Positions 1-12,300 of a stretch of DNA of 64,000 bases are shown here, in pieces. The DNA is taken from contig JACDOX010000033.1 of NCBI GenBank assembly GCA_014549065.1, forward strand, positions 4,127,149 through 4,191,148, given 5' to 3'. Both the position numbers and the translations under genes were made by a program. Within the stretch, counting starts at the first letter, position 1. Each line of letters starts with the position of its first letter. Source of the stretch: Cardinalis cardinalis (lineage: Eukaryota > Chordata > Aves > Passeriformes > Cardinalidae). The notes under the pieces are model-generated. The model was not told where the DNA came from. It ran no database searches and saw only the letters and a list, made by a program, of their open reading frames with translations.

Positions 1-98
1 TATAATATAATATAATATAATATAATATAATATAATATAATATAATATAATATAATATAATATAATATAATATAATATAATATAATATAATATAATAT
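1..98. repeat. (TATAA)n microsatellite
   Basis: A nearly perfect pentanucleotide repeat of unit TATAA, about 20 copies, runs from the first base of the window to where unique sequence begins (cagccttctg). The array is cut by the window edge, so its true length is unknown. Arrays of this kind vary in length between individuals and are often assembly break points. Confidence 0.97.
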
Positions 99-2199
99 AT
101 CAGCCTTCTGAGAACATGGAGTCAAATTCTCATCTCTCACCTCGTCCTGGGGACATCACAAAGGAAGCCAACAAGAAGAGGTGAACTTTCAGCAAGGGCT
201 TAAAAACTATAATCTAGAAAGTGAAAGAATATATAATACTGCCTGAAAGAATATATAACACTGCCTGCTGATACCAAGGGACCCTCTCTGAAGCTTCAGG
301 CTTGGCAAAATACCCTAAAAGGTGGGTTTGCCCTTCTGGGCAGTTTAGAAACACAGACTTGCACTTGCAGTATCTGAGCCAAATCCCCTGTCCCCTCTGG
401 CAAGCAAATGACCATCCTCTTCTTATGGGTTGACAAAATCCTTCTTGGATTCCACTGGAACTTTTTCTCCCCATTACACCAGCTGAGAAACCATTCCAGA
501 AACTCACAGCCTTCTGATGCCTGCAAAGCCTTCCTTCAGGCTACTCCTCTTTGTGAGCAGCCCTTCTGAGAACAGTAGTAATTCCCACTCTTTGCAGGAA
601 ATGCCTTGTTTGAGAGGATTGCCATTTGCNTTTCTCCAGGCTGTATCATTTTCACACAGACTCATGGAAAGGCTGTTTGAAAGAGTGGCTCTGGTCTGTG
701 TCCAGACAGCTTCTAAACATCTGCAAGAATAGAGGTTCTACCACATCTCTGGAAATCTGTGCCCCTTCTTGGTCACCATCACAGCAAAAAAGTGTTTCCT
801 GCAGTTCAAGAATCTCCTGCGCTCCAGCTTGCTCCCACTCTTGTCGTGCCACTGAGCATGACTGAAAAGAGCCTTGCTCTGCTTTCTTTGCACCTTCCTT
901 TCACACACATGTGAGAAACCAGTCTCCATATTTGACACCAATACGATGCAGCAGCACTCCAAGGATCTCTGTCTTCGTGACTCTTTCAAGGACACAGACC
1001 CTCAGCCAAGAGCTGAGCTTTTCATGTTCATTTTCTCAGACTTTCTGACACTGCAATTAGTAGCAGCAGACTGTAAACTTGTCTGGACTTGAAAGTAACC
1101 TAATTTCTTCTGCATGATATTCTGATCCTCCTCTGCCCTGCTGATTCTCCTACCTTTCCATAAGTATCGAATTCTTCCAGAGGACACCACTGTTTCTGTT
1201 CATGAAAACATTAGACCAGTCCTTAGATTCATCCCTAAGGAACATCTCTAGACCCTTAAGCCTGGTCAGTACACCCTTGTGAAATACTCTCTGCTGTCAT
1301 CTCCTCTTGAGCTAGCTTTTTACCTTGTCAGCTCTACTGATTTCCAAATACTTCAGTTCCACTGGTTTCTCAGTGGCATCCTATCAAAATTGTATTTGAA
1401 GCATAAATAGATCTTCCATATCTCTTTTGTCTAGAAAAACAGCTGTCTTCTCAAAGAAAGATATCAGATTGATCTGTCATGATCTGCCAAGGGCAAAACT
1501 CATGTTTCATTGTATGAGCNTTTCCATTTACCTCTGCTAATTTGTCCATCCTTCACAAGCGGCCCAAAAGCTTTAAATGTTGCTGAGGTCAGACGTGGCC
1601 AAGTACATGTCCAGAGAAAACTCATCAGCCTTATTCACTAGGGATCCTACCTTTGCTAATCTCTAATCAGGTGTTATTCACAGTTTGAAGGATGTATCAA
1701 AGCTCCATGCCAGATGCTTGTCATTTGCATACAAGTCTTTCAGAGTCTGGAAATGCAAATTACCCACACTGACCACATCAAGCATTTGAAGTCTGCTTCC
1801 ATCCTGATGTGGTCACTGACTGCCTGGTACCTAATGGTCTCTCTCAGCTGGTCATCTAAAGAGGGAACACATGCTAATCGTGTAATACAGCTGCTTCAAG
1901 CTNAAAAGCAAATTGAGAAGGGCCAGAGTGGGAATGAGATGGCAGCAGCCTCCAGTGGCTTATGCCCAGAGGGTGCAAGATGCTCAGAGCCTCTTCCAGG
2001 TGGCATCAGGGCTGCTTTCCCTACAGGCATCACCCACGGGTTTGGTCTAGGCCTTTCAGGAGCTCCAGCACAGAAGGAGATGTTTTCTTTTATTCCCTGC
2101 ATTAAGAATGTTTGTGCAGCTGGCAGATNGGTAACTGTTGTGGTAAAAGGTTGTGCTAGAAATAAAGTAGGTTAGGAGTAGTANATCAAATTAAGAGAA
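99..2199. other. Intergenic DNA, no gene recognised
   Basis: Open frames here are short, lack paired splice signals and match no family I know. The longest is about 150 codons on the plus strand near 1714-2175 and contains undetermined bases. No repeat family was recognised by eye. Confidence 0.5.
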
Positions 2200-2318
2200 A
2201 AACATGCTAGTAGCTTGGCTGAGGAACAAATGAGGACAGCATGTAGCATCGACAGTTAAAATTAAACACACTGTCCTCATTTGTCCCTCAGCTACCCAAG
2301 CAGGTTTCTTACATGTTG
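2200..2318. repeat. Long imperfect inverted repeat (hairpin)
   Basis: The left arm at 2213-2239 pairs with the right arm at 2271-2301. The innermost 14 bases (ACAAATGAGGACAG against CTGTCCTCATTTGT) are perfect. One mismatch and a bulge of about 4 bases follow, then CTGAG/CTCAG and GCTTGG/CCAAGC pair. The loop is 31 bases. Further out, aacatg (about 2201) pairs with catgtt (about 2311). It could be the palindromic core of a small non-autonomous DNA transposon or the foldback of a non-coding RNA. I do not recognise the family. Confidence 0.8.
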
Positions 2319-3591
2319 CTGCCAGATTATTTTCTATGCANACACAGAAAGCAAGTCCATAAAGTATCTGTGCAATAATCCATCTCTCCAGAAGCTATGT
2401 CATCAGTACATGTCCTCGGGACACTGACTCTGTGCAGGGATTAGGTGGATGGGTATATAAGAGGTATCTGGCACTTTGCTGAGGATATCAGAACATGACT
2501 TTATTTTATGGCTTTTTTCCCCCTTCTGAACTAGAAATCCTGTTGAGAAAAGAAGCAGATTCTGATGCTTGTTCAGTGCCTGTAAAAATCTGTGTTTCTA
2601 TTGGCATTGATAAGGACTCTCTTGTTTAAGAGCTCCCTAATGTGCATTTTTTAAAAGATCTTTTCTTCTCCACATCCAAACCAATTTGACACAATGGAGC
2701 AAGGTGAAGATGTTCAGATACCATTGTCTGAGTTGATACCCTAAGATTCTATGAATGCCTTCTGTCATTATATCAATACCTATGACCACTCATTTTCCTA
2801 TCTCAAAATCAGTCTGAACCCAGAGTAAGAGTTCAAGTTAACATGTTTCCCACATGGTTGAGCTATTCACTACTCTAGCACNATGACTCTGTGGACTTCC
2901 AGCCTCCCTCACCTGCTCCTCAGGGGTCTCTGGGCCCAGTGAGAACACCCTGGATGCCCCAAGGTGTCTCAAACAGCTCAAGCATCCATCTATATTTCAG
3001 CAACTAAATCTTACCTTTGCCTATGCAGCTTGCAGAGATGCATGGCTCACTGTGTGGCATTTTCCTCCAGACTGTGCTGGATGCCTTTACTCCATTTATT
3101 CTGGCTGAAATGGGATTGCTGAGCCCCTGTTTGGCACTGAACAATTGGTGTCTTCTCCATCCCACTGCTAATCATTAGACAATCCAAGCTGGATCAGCAG
3201 GTTGCCTCCTGTGGAACAGGAGATGATACCATTAAACNATGTTTGCCCCATCTCCAGACAGCACTGGACACAGATGTTTGACACTGCTGATGATCATGGT
3301 GTGATTTAGATGTGCTATTAGTCACACAGCTTATCCTGTGCCAGCAAGACTGAGTTTATGCTTAGGTGTCATCCTCAGACACACTCACTCAGGTCTCAGG
3401 CACATTTACNGAAGTCCCTAGGTGTGACATTACCAGGAAAGGCTAGGAGAAAATTCAGCAAGAGGTCACCTGAGTCACTGCCTATAAACCACCATCAGAT
3501 CTGTGATTTCTGACATAGCACTTTACAGAAATGGAGAAAGCTGTTGAAAGGTAGATGCATACATACACAAAATCAGTATATTAAAAGGTAA
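2319..3591. other. Intergenic DNA, no feature recognised
   Basis: No coding, RNA or repeat feature could be supported. An isolated attctatga at about 2747 resembles the tail octamer of CR1 but has no CR1 body before it. Confidence 0.4.
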
Positions 3592-3852
3592 AAGAGCCAT
3601 TTGACAGATAGTGAGCATGAGAAAATGAAAAGCAAATGGGATGCTAAAATATTTTATGCTACATACTCATCACAAAGAAAGGGAGTTGTGTTTTTAATGA
3701 GCAAAGATGTATCATTTCACTTACTGAGCCTTCCAGCTGATGATAAAGAGACTTGCTTTAGAGCAGCAAGATTAAACAAGGTGCAGATATGGGTTATAAA
3801 TTGCTATGTACCAAATGTGAACAGATTGCCCTTAAATGTCATTCTTATGTAA
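3592..3852 (+). mobile_element. L1-like LINE fragment: endonuclease domain
   Basis: A frame open for 86 codons between TAA at 3589 and TAA at 3850 reads like the first half of an L1/Tx1-type apurinic endonuclease. It starts HLTDSEHEK, matching the stretch just after the QETH motif of L1 endonucleases. It continues with FYATYSSQRKGVVFLMSK, the family's 'SSKSRGVAILI' strand, and ends WVINCYVPN, the family's 'VNIYAPN' strand. The rest of ORF2 was not seen on either side. CR1 endonucleases lack this wording, so an L1-group origin is preferred. The assignment rests on remembered family consensus. Confidence 0.6.
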
Positions 3853-5084
3853 ATAAATCAATCCTAGTTGAAAAGAACAGCATGAGAGGAGGTGAAAGAA
3901 AAAGCAGTGTACCTGCCTCCCCTTATGCCTCATAAAGGATCCAGCTTTACTAAGAGATCTGCTCCAGGCTTTATTCACCAGTGAGGTTATTCACAAGGCC
4001 TCAGCATGCGTATCATCCCTGTGTGTGCTGAGGGAAGCTGGGCAACAACAGCCTCTGCTAAACCCTGATGTGAACCATGCAAAGCTTCTTTAGCCTCCTG
4101 CACCTGGGCTTGGAGGTACCGTGGACCACCTCGAGCGCCCAGGAGGAAAGACTTTTGTCTTACCCCANAAGCACTCACAGCACAGCCTTTGTCCTGGCTT
4201 AGAACCCCAGCAAGCCCTTCAGCCCTTCACATGAGTCAGGCACCAAACCCTGCAGGCTCCGAATCATGAAGACCTTTTCTTCTGTGGGGCTCTTCACCTC
4301 AACTCATGAGAACTCAGCACTACTGAAGGAAGCAAGAAACAGTGGCAGCCTGAAGACCCAGAAAGGCATGAAAGCAGATTGTCCTCTTTTTGCCTCCACT
4401 GTCTGAAATGCAGATCCTGCCTTGTGACCAGCCCACAGCTGTTCTGCTGCCGTGGGGGAGCTGACACAAGGAAATGCTAGCCCCAAAAGGTTGCAGAGAA
4501 CCACTGAAGTGACAGCAGAAACTCAGCCTCGGTGAAATGAGATTTGCAACAAGGCAGTTTCCTCCCACAGCCTCTGGGCCCTCTTTGAGGAAGTAAAGAG
4601 GAGTAAGGAGTGCACACTGGCCACCTGAGGCCTTACATCTGTTGGGTACTGCACCACCACTGAGGGACCACAGCTGTCAGTCCAATGATTCAAAATGGCT
4701 GGGAAATCTCTGTTCAAGGCACTGCCAGGAGCAGGGAGCACCACCAGGAGTCAGCTGCAAAAGTCTGAGAGAGATTGCTAGAGCAAGGAAAGACACTGCA
4801 GGGAAAGAAGGTGGTCTCTCCTCAGCATCCCTCCCAGCACACAGGAGTGCTGGGAGGTGCACAGGGGTGCTAGGAGGACAGGGGAGTAAGAGGATGAGGC
4901 TAGTCCAGGATCACTCTTTTTGAGCAAAATGGAAAAGGGATTGCAAAGGATTGAGAAACTCAGAGAGTAGATGTCAAAACAACCTAATGTATCCAGACAT
5001 CCAGGAAGGCACAGAGCCTCAATGCTTTATCCAGGTCTTCTAATGCTTAAGATGTTTCATTAAAATAAGCCACTGTATAGAAGG
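3853..5084. other. Intergenic DNA, no feature recognised
   Basis: No gene or clear repeat was seen. Minus-strand open frames around 4304-4862 overlap one another in different frames, show no family resemblance and are regarded as chance. Confidence 0.4.
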
Positions 5085-5475
5085 AGGATTAGAGGGCAGT
5101 AAAAGCATACCTATCTTTAAAATTGGCATTAGTGATGATCCTGGGAATTGCTGAGCCTTACTCTGAACTAGGCAAATTAGCTGAAAAGATAATTAAAACT
5201 CAAAGAATAAAACATCTAGATGACAGTGGTGATATAACAGGAACAAACCAACACTGNTTCAGCAAAAGTATTCATGCCTCACACAACTTCTAGAATGCTT
5301 TGTGCATGTCAGCAAAACAGCAGATAAAGGAAAAGTNAGGTGGTTTATTTGGACTGTCAAAAATCCTCCATCTACACTCCTCAAGCTGACTGGCACTATT
5401 TGAAAGCAAAGCAGTCAAAAGCAAGATATAAGCAGCTATTGAAGATCAAAAACAGGTTCAAAGAACTGCTGAAAC
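5085..5475 (+). mobile_element. Old CR1 LINE fragment, reverse transcriptase region
   Basis: Degraded RT-coding sequence is recognisable as DNA. 'gatgatcctgggaattgctgagccttac' echoes the CR1 'PGNYRPVSLTS' block, 'aacactgnttcagcaaaag' the 'QHGFRKGKS' block, and 'tttatttggactgtcaaaaatcc' the YLDFQKAFD catalytic block. Frameshifts and stops interrupt it. Element orientation is plus. Limits are approximate. Confidence 0.65.
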
Positions 5476-6194
5476 ACAATCAGTGGTCAATCTGGTGAGT
5501 GATTTCACAAGTAGCAGCAGCTNTATGGGCAATAGAATTAACAAATGATCACAGCCCAAGGAGTCTTCAGCATTCTCCTCCTCCCTTTGTGTAGCTCTAT
5601 TACAAGAGCACCTCTGCCACCACTTCAAGATCACACAAAAGTGTCTGTGNTCACCTGTCCTGGAGGAAACCATGGAAAGCCAGATGAGCTGTGTTATCAG
5701 TCTACATTTCTCCCATAAATGTTATACTACTCAAAGGACAGGGAAAGGGGGAATCTCAAATCCTCACTTCCTGGTGGCATACCATTTCCTGAGCATCTCA
5801 GCTTGTCTCATCCCTCTATAGATTTTCAAACCACATGATTACAGAAACAGAAGCTGGAAGTTGCATTTGCTAAGCATTTTAAAAGCCCAGATAAAAGGAA
5901 ATTCAACAACAACAACAAAGTATTTACAGCAACATAACTTTGAAGCCAGCTCGTTTTGGAGCTGCCTCTTGCCTTGTGATGTGTTAGGGGAATCACAGCT
6001 GGGATGATGCAGGGCTCTTAATGACTAACACAACTGGAGCACAGCAAGCAATGCTGACAGGAATCATCTTTCCTTGCCAGATGTGGCACCCCAAAGGGTG
6101 TCCACAAGGCAAATGCCCTCTGGGCTGTATGTTGTCAAGATCAACACAGCATTTGGGTGTATAAAGAATGAGATAAAAACAAAGAAAACTGACA
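5476..6194. other. Intergenic DNA, no feature recognised
   Basis: Nothing beyond a short (aac)n run at about 5908-5918 was recognised. Confidence 0.4.
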
Positions 6195-6340
6195 GACNCA
6201 GACTAGCTCNGTTGGTGGAGCCTCGTACTAAAACCACCAAGGTTGTTGGTTCAATCNCCATATGGACTATTCACTTAAAAGTTGAACTTGATGATCCTTG
6301 TGGAACTTGGGATTAGTTCTAACTCAGAAGATTCTGTGAT
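6195..6340 (+). mobile_element. tRNA-Ile-derived SINE with CR1-type tail (TguSINE1-like)
   Basis: The head resembles tRNA-Ile: an A-box-like tagctcngttgg at 6204-6215, then a tRNA-like middle, and a B-box-like ggttcaatcn at 6248-6257. The tail (ttgaacttgatgatccttgtgg, then attctgtgat at 6331-6340) matches the 3' end of CR1 elements, whose machinery mobilises such SINEs. This head-plus-tail layout is that of songbird TguSINE1. The altered A box and missing acceptor-stem pairing exclude a working tRNA. Confidence 0.75.
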
Positions 6341-9300
6341 AATGGCCTGTGCCTGCTCTGCCACTGTGTCACCCAAGTGCAGCCCTATTTGACTCTGGGA
6401 TTGAAGCATGGGACNCACGAGGCTGAGTCCCATCTGCTGGCTTTGTCTATGACAGCTCTGCCAAATGACACAGTAGGAAACAGAGAGCGTAGCAAAAACG
6501 ATTAGAAGACAGTAGAGCCTTCTGATGGGGAAAGATAGGGAGATTGAGGTGGTGTAATATAGAAAGAAGATGAATGCAAGGGATGGGAAAAATAGGTAGA
6601 AAATAACCCCTGGATAGGCAGAAGTAAATTGTTCCCTCATATAGGCTGCCCAATAATACCAGAAGAGAGGACATGCAATTAGAATGAAAGGCAATGAATT
6701 TTGAACTGATAAAAGGAAAAACTATTTTTAGACAATGAATACTTAACCTGTAAAGTTCACTGCCATGCGATTTTACTGAGGATGGAGGCTTAGCGGCATT
6801 CAGAAGAGAAAAAGCCATTGATATGAATAATGAAAATATTCACCGTTACACTTGACAGAATAAAATCTCTCTGGAAAGAATTTTAACTCCTTCAGGCTCA
6901 GTGAGAATTTCTGCTGCTTGACTAGGAAGGGAANGGGGAGATGTCTCCTGGGCATGCTTTCTGTTCTAAATTGTGGATGTCCACCACAGTGGCTGCCACC
7001 TTCTCTATAACTCTCAGTGCTGGGAAGAGAGAGAGGACAAAAACTAGTCAGAGGGACACCAGAGATNCTCTTGTATGACAATTCCAGCAGTCTGGTAGAA
7101 GGGATTTTAGTTGCTTTTCATTTCCATCCCTGCATTGTTCAACCATCTGCCGGCTCCCAAGGCCAAAGCAGCAGCTTAATATCTCTGTGCAGGAAAGGAG
7201 AATTCAGCCTGCTTTCTACATTCTCCCAGATGAGGCTAGTGTTTTAGCTCTTGCAAATCTGACCAAAGTATGCCTCCTTGGCAGAAGAGTTGGCTGGTTT
7301 TCAGTTAATCATCTTGACATCACCCATAACTNCAGTATTTTCATAGAAAAACCAGTTATAAAATAATTATGCTGACCTGAAGCTGGAGAGTAAATACTTA
7401 GGTGCTAGTGATTCTTTAAGGGNTTTACAGAGGAGACTGACCTTGTCTCAGTGCCATTTTATATTCAGTATTTACCTCTCACTNAGAAGAGCTCAGCTTC
7501 ACGTACTGCTGGTCACTGAGATCAGCACTGATGGTTCCCCATGAGGCATGTTGCATTATCCCTTCTTCCCAGCAGAAGCAAGTGTGGCAAAGGAATGTGT
7601 TTTGCCATCTGTCCCAAGGGGAAAACCTGTAACCAATCTCTTAGGCCTCCATTCTGTGGCCACCTTCCTCTGCCTAGGAATGATCATGCTAACTCTTCTC
7701 TCTGTGGACCACCTTCATCCCAAGAACACAAAAGATTTCATTTAGATTGCCTCAGCAGCCAACACACCAAGGAAGCAGGTTGGTGAAAACCATCTCCATT
7801 TGGACCTGAAAAATTAACATGTGAATTAAGCAGCCTGTGTGAGCACAAAATGCAAATGCTTAAAACATCCCTGCAGGGCCTATAAGGCACAATTATTGCT
7901 CCCTGAGTAGCTAAGTGCATTGCAATACATCAACCAGGCAATCCTCCAGCTGCCTGCTTCCCTTGCTAGGCCTGCTCAGAGCATGCTGCCAGAGCCAGCC
8001 ACTGTACAGGCACAGCTGGGGCAAACTCTGCTGCTCTGCCTGCAATGCCTTAGCTCAGCCCAGCAGGTACAGGCACAGCCAAGACATGGCAAGCCCACAT
8101 CTGGCTTCTTCTTTCTTCCCAGAGAAGGCCAGGGAATGCCACCAGCCTTGGTGTTCAGCCAGGCAGCTCCTGTTGGGATTTGGGCTTGATAATCCCAAGC
8201 ACACCACAAGGAGCTGAACTCATTTCCCTTTTGGGTCAAGAACTCTAAGAAACACTCTGAAATTGGCTCAGTCCCACCAAAGCCCATCNAGCCACCAGGA
8301 GCCTATCCAATTTTCTCCTGAACATAAGTATAGTTTAAGCATACACAACACCCTGTGGCAAGGACTTCTACTGCTTAGCTACATGATGCGTGAAGAACAC
8401 GTGGTTTCTCTTTTGAACATCAGCACAGCTTGATGAGCTCCTGGATCTTGCATTAGACAAGTGATAAAGGAAAAGCTGGTGAGAGGAGAAGCTGTGTTTC
8501 AGGCAGTGTTTCCTGCCCTCAAGGGAGGATTGCAGAGGCTGAAGTGGATGCACTAGTCCTAAAAGAAGGCTGTGTTAGCTGAGACTTTCTCTCCCCCTAT
8601 TAGAAAGCCAAGGTGCCTAATCCAGGGCTCTGTGAGTCCAGGTGAGGTACCAGTCAACTTGTCCTTGCAGGTCCAGGTGAGTGGCAGATGCTTGCTCACT
8701 CTCATGTACCATGCACAACTGCACTCAGTAGCCCTTGCTCCCAGGTATTTTTGAGGGATANACCAAGTCATATCCCCAGGGAATAAATCAAATCTATGTG
8801 ATACTAGAGGGAAAAAATAGGAAAGAACTGAGAGCAGAATACANAGCAAATAGTAAGCAACTGTTTGTGATGGAGTGCTACTAAAATAGTGGAAGTGATG
8901 CTGAACTTAGCATCAAAGAACAGTACAGTCTATACCAGGCATGAGGAATAGTCTGGCACCCATGGGGGTTTGTGATAAACCCAGGAAATTACTAATCTGT
9001 CTGAAGAAAAAGGAAGAAAGATAGAAAAGTTCTCCTGTGGAGGATAAAGTGGATTTTTATTACCCATGCAGCAAGGTATCAGGACTGTTTTTGTGAATTA
9101 CTTTAGGTGATTATACACATGGTTAAGTAGGATGAAGTCAGAAGATGGTTGGTCGTCTTCTGGGAAGACATGAATTAAAGGGATTTTAGAAGATGAATAA
9201 AGAACTCCAGATAAGGCTTTAATGGATCAGAGGATACTGCAGCCATGCTGTTGCTACATCAGGGTAAGAGCTGCCTGGGGGAGGCTTTTCAGCAGCAATT

Positions 9301-12300
9301 AACCCATAGTCAGTCAACCTTTTTAAAACGGTAGCAAAGGCACAGTGTCAGTGAACTGCTTACAGATTGCACCTGTCAGACCTTGAAATGCCTCTTCCTC
9401 ACTTTCTTGTGTAGCCCCGGACAAAGGCAGCCAGCTGAAACCTCCAGAAAGCCTGTAATTTTTCTGCAGAGATGCTGAGAAAGAACACTGCCTGCTCCTC
9501 TCCCTCCACCTTGCCTTGCAATTGATTTGGCAGTTCTTAAGGTCCCAGATCTCAAAGGCTGTTGAATTCTTTAGTGGCCACGGCCAGGCAAGTGACAGCT
9601 CCTTGCTTCTGACATCTATACTTTACAGTCTAGGATGTGAAATAAACTTGCCAAACTCATTTCACACAGTAGCTGCCATGCATTCACCAGGCCTTAATAA
9701 CAATAATTGACAAATATTTTTCTAAGTAGAAAATACACTGTTCCAAGAGAATCTCTTCTTGCTTGAATAAAGTAGAGGACAGCTAGCCTTTTCCCTGGAT
9801 GAAAAGTCACCTTTACTGAACTGAGATAAGACTGCAACAGAAGTAAAATAAATAACTTCCCATCTTCCTCCTGTGTTCAAAATCCAGAAGTCCTTCACAG
9901 CAGGGTTATGCTACATCTTGAGCATACCAGAGCAGAACCCCTGGAGAACAGCTCCTGCAGAAGCAGTGCTCATTGAAAGGGCAGGAGGGAAGCACCAAGC
10001 CTGTCACTGCAGAGGCAAGAAAACCAAGAATAAAATGCTGGGAATATTTCTGCAGGAGACAGAAATCATCCCAGCTGGCAGTGAGGAACAGAGCTTAGTG
10101 GAGAGGAGCAGGGGAGTGGACTTCAATGGTTAATGTGNGTGACTGTTTCCACAGCTGAACACAAGAGAAGGGACCAGCATGAAGTTCTANAGCCTGTTTT
10201 ATGCAGGTGGGATGAGCCACTGGCTTGCCAGGCCTAAAAATTACTGTCTATGCCTGTAAAGCTCTGAAAGAACAATCTCCAGTGTGGCCACAAAAGAGTC
10301 ATTGGCTGTGACCCATCCACACATCCCTCTCACACTCAGGCGGAAGCACAGGCTGAGTCAAACTCAAGCACGCCCAATCCCACTAAAGAGCAGTGCCTGG
10401 TCACCTGGAGAATAAAGTCCTTCTCCCAGAACTCTTCCAATTAAAAGCACTCCTTTTGGTGTCTTTGCTGGGTAGAACAAGCGAAATTTGACTGTTGCTT
10501 GTCTGCTATTGAATGNGCTGGGTTTGCAGCCCAGCAAATAGAAACATGCTGGCAAGTCATGATCTTCTGATGTGAAAAGCTTGCACAAACTCNGGAGAGG
10601 CATCAGCCACCCAGTGACAGGGGGGCATCTTCACTTCCTCACGCCTCTTTCTTCTTTGACCCTCAGCAGAGAAGCTTCCAAAGCATTCTGGTAGGTACTC
10701 AGTTCAGCCTGCCTTTCAACAGCCAAAACAGTTTTACTCATTTCTTCTTCCATCTTTCTGCCTGATCAGGCAGACAGAGCTACTGCAGTTCAAGCTGAGA
10801 GGCAGACAGCAAGGGTCAGGATTTCCTACGGTCCTGCAAGCCGCTTCTGCAAACCCTGCAATGGCTGCAGATNGCCCTGTGCTGTCTGTCCTGTGTTCCC
10901 ACATTGGCCTGCTCTGAGCGAACAGGGCTGGTTGTTTTACACACACACAGACACAGACATCCCCACTGTGTCTCCAACCTGCTGCTTCGTGCTCTCCTGG
11001 GCTCACGTAGAAAATGCCTCATTCCTCTTCCTCAGTTTCCCCAGGTATAAAAGATTAAGTTTTTTGCTGTGTTTTCCCAAGGAGTTGCAACCCATTACTA
11101 ATTAGTGCCTGCAAAATGCTTTCAAGCTCCTCAAAGGAAAGGTGCAAAAGAAGGACTAAATATCATTAACAGCTTTATTTTACACACAGCACAAAATTAA
11201 TGAGGGGTTGGCTCCTCGGGAACTGCAACTACCNTCCTGCTGAGTAAATTTTTCTTTCATGGCAGGTATTGTGCACATTGTGTTCCTGGAGTGCTCCCAT
11301 ATGGAATATTAACCTCTGAACTGAACTGCTACCAGCTCCTGGTGTCTGCTCTCTTACCAACCCTGCTGATCTGCCATGTACAGCTTTTCTGTTCACTTCC
11401 CTGGAGGTACCTGGGCTGCTGGTGACAGGAGATGGAGACTAGAGGGGGAGAGTCAGGAGATATTTCAAAGGGATGAGGTGTCTGCTTCCAGGTTCCTAAT
11501 AAAGGGCACAGGAAAGCAGAAATTAGCTCATACCAGTCTCTGAACTGACTTGTTCTGAGGGTTTCTCCAACAAGCTTATCCAGAGTGTTTCTGTTACCAC
11601 TTTGCCACTGTCAGGGCTTTCAAAAGACAGCCTGGGGTCCCTGCTGATTTCAGGGCTCACAGCCACTCAGGGACTGTGAAAGAAGTCACAAAAACACTGT
11701 TCTTGCTAATTTAAAAGTCAGGTCTNCTGTTGAGCATTTTTGAAGTTGGAAGGAGCATTGTCTCAATGCAGTTCAAGGAAGGGGTCTTAGCTGGTGTACC
11801 TGCCGCCTTCATATGCCAAACATATGTCTGCTGGGGAAAAAGCAGTTCCTTCAGCACAGACAAGGACGCAGAAGGTCCCATCCAAACCCTAGGCTCCGCC
11901 AGGCCCCTGGCCCTGGGTGCTAGGGACACCTGCAGCCAGGCTCTGCAGCACCCTGTGCTCCACAGGGATCCTCTGCCCCTGTGGTGGGGAAGCCCAGAGC
12001 CAAGGGGTTCACAGCCACTGATGTCCGTCCNTCTCTCACCCTGCCATCAGGTGAATGCCCTGCATTCTCCACTACCCACCACAGTCCCTCAGGACAGCCA
12101 GGGAAAAGCAGCCAGGCTCAACACAGAGTTAGGGCTGCCAAAAGCTGGATTTTCTATCAGTCTCTTTCTTGCCCACACACTGGGTTACCAGTGGGCACAG
12201 AGCTCTTGGAAGAGGGTGAAGAAGTGTCATGAAACAGAGTGAACAAAGCTGTCAGCTGCCAGGGCTGCCCGAAGTCAGGACAGCCTGCACATAAAGTGCT

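Noticed and set aside
2747..2755. CR1 tail octamer attctatga
   Set aside because: It is single, with no CR1 body upstream, and within chance expectation.
6195..6270. tRNA-Ile gene
   Set aside because: Altered A box, no acceptor-stem pairing and a CR1-type tail show a SINE, not a tRNA gene.
6275..6818. Minus-strand hydrophobic open frames of 123-139 codons
   Set aside because: They are the complement of a purine-rich stretch, which reads as Phe/Leu/Ser-rich text; two frames overlap and no family matches.
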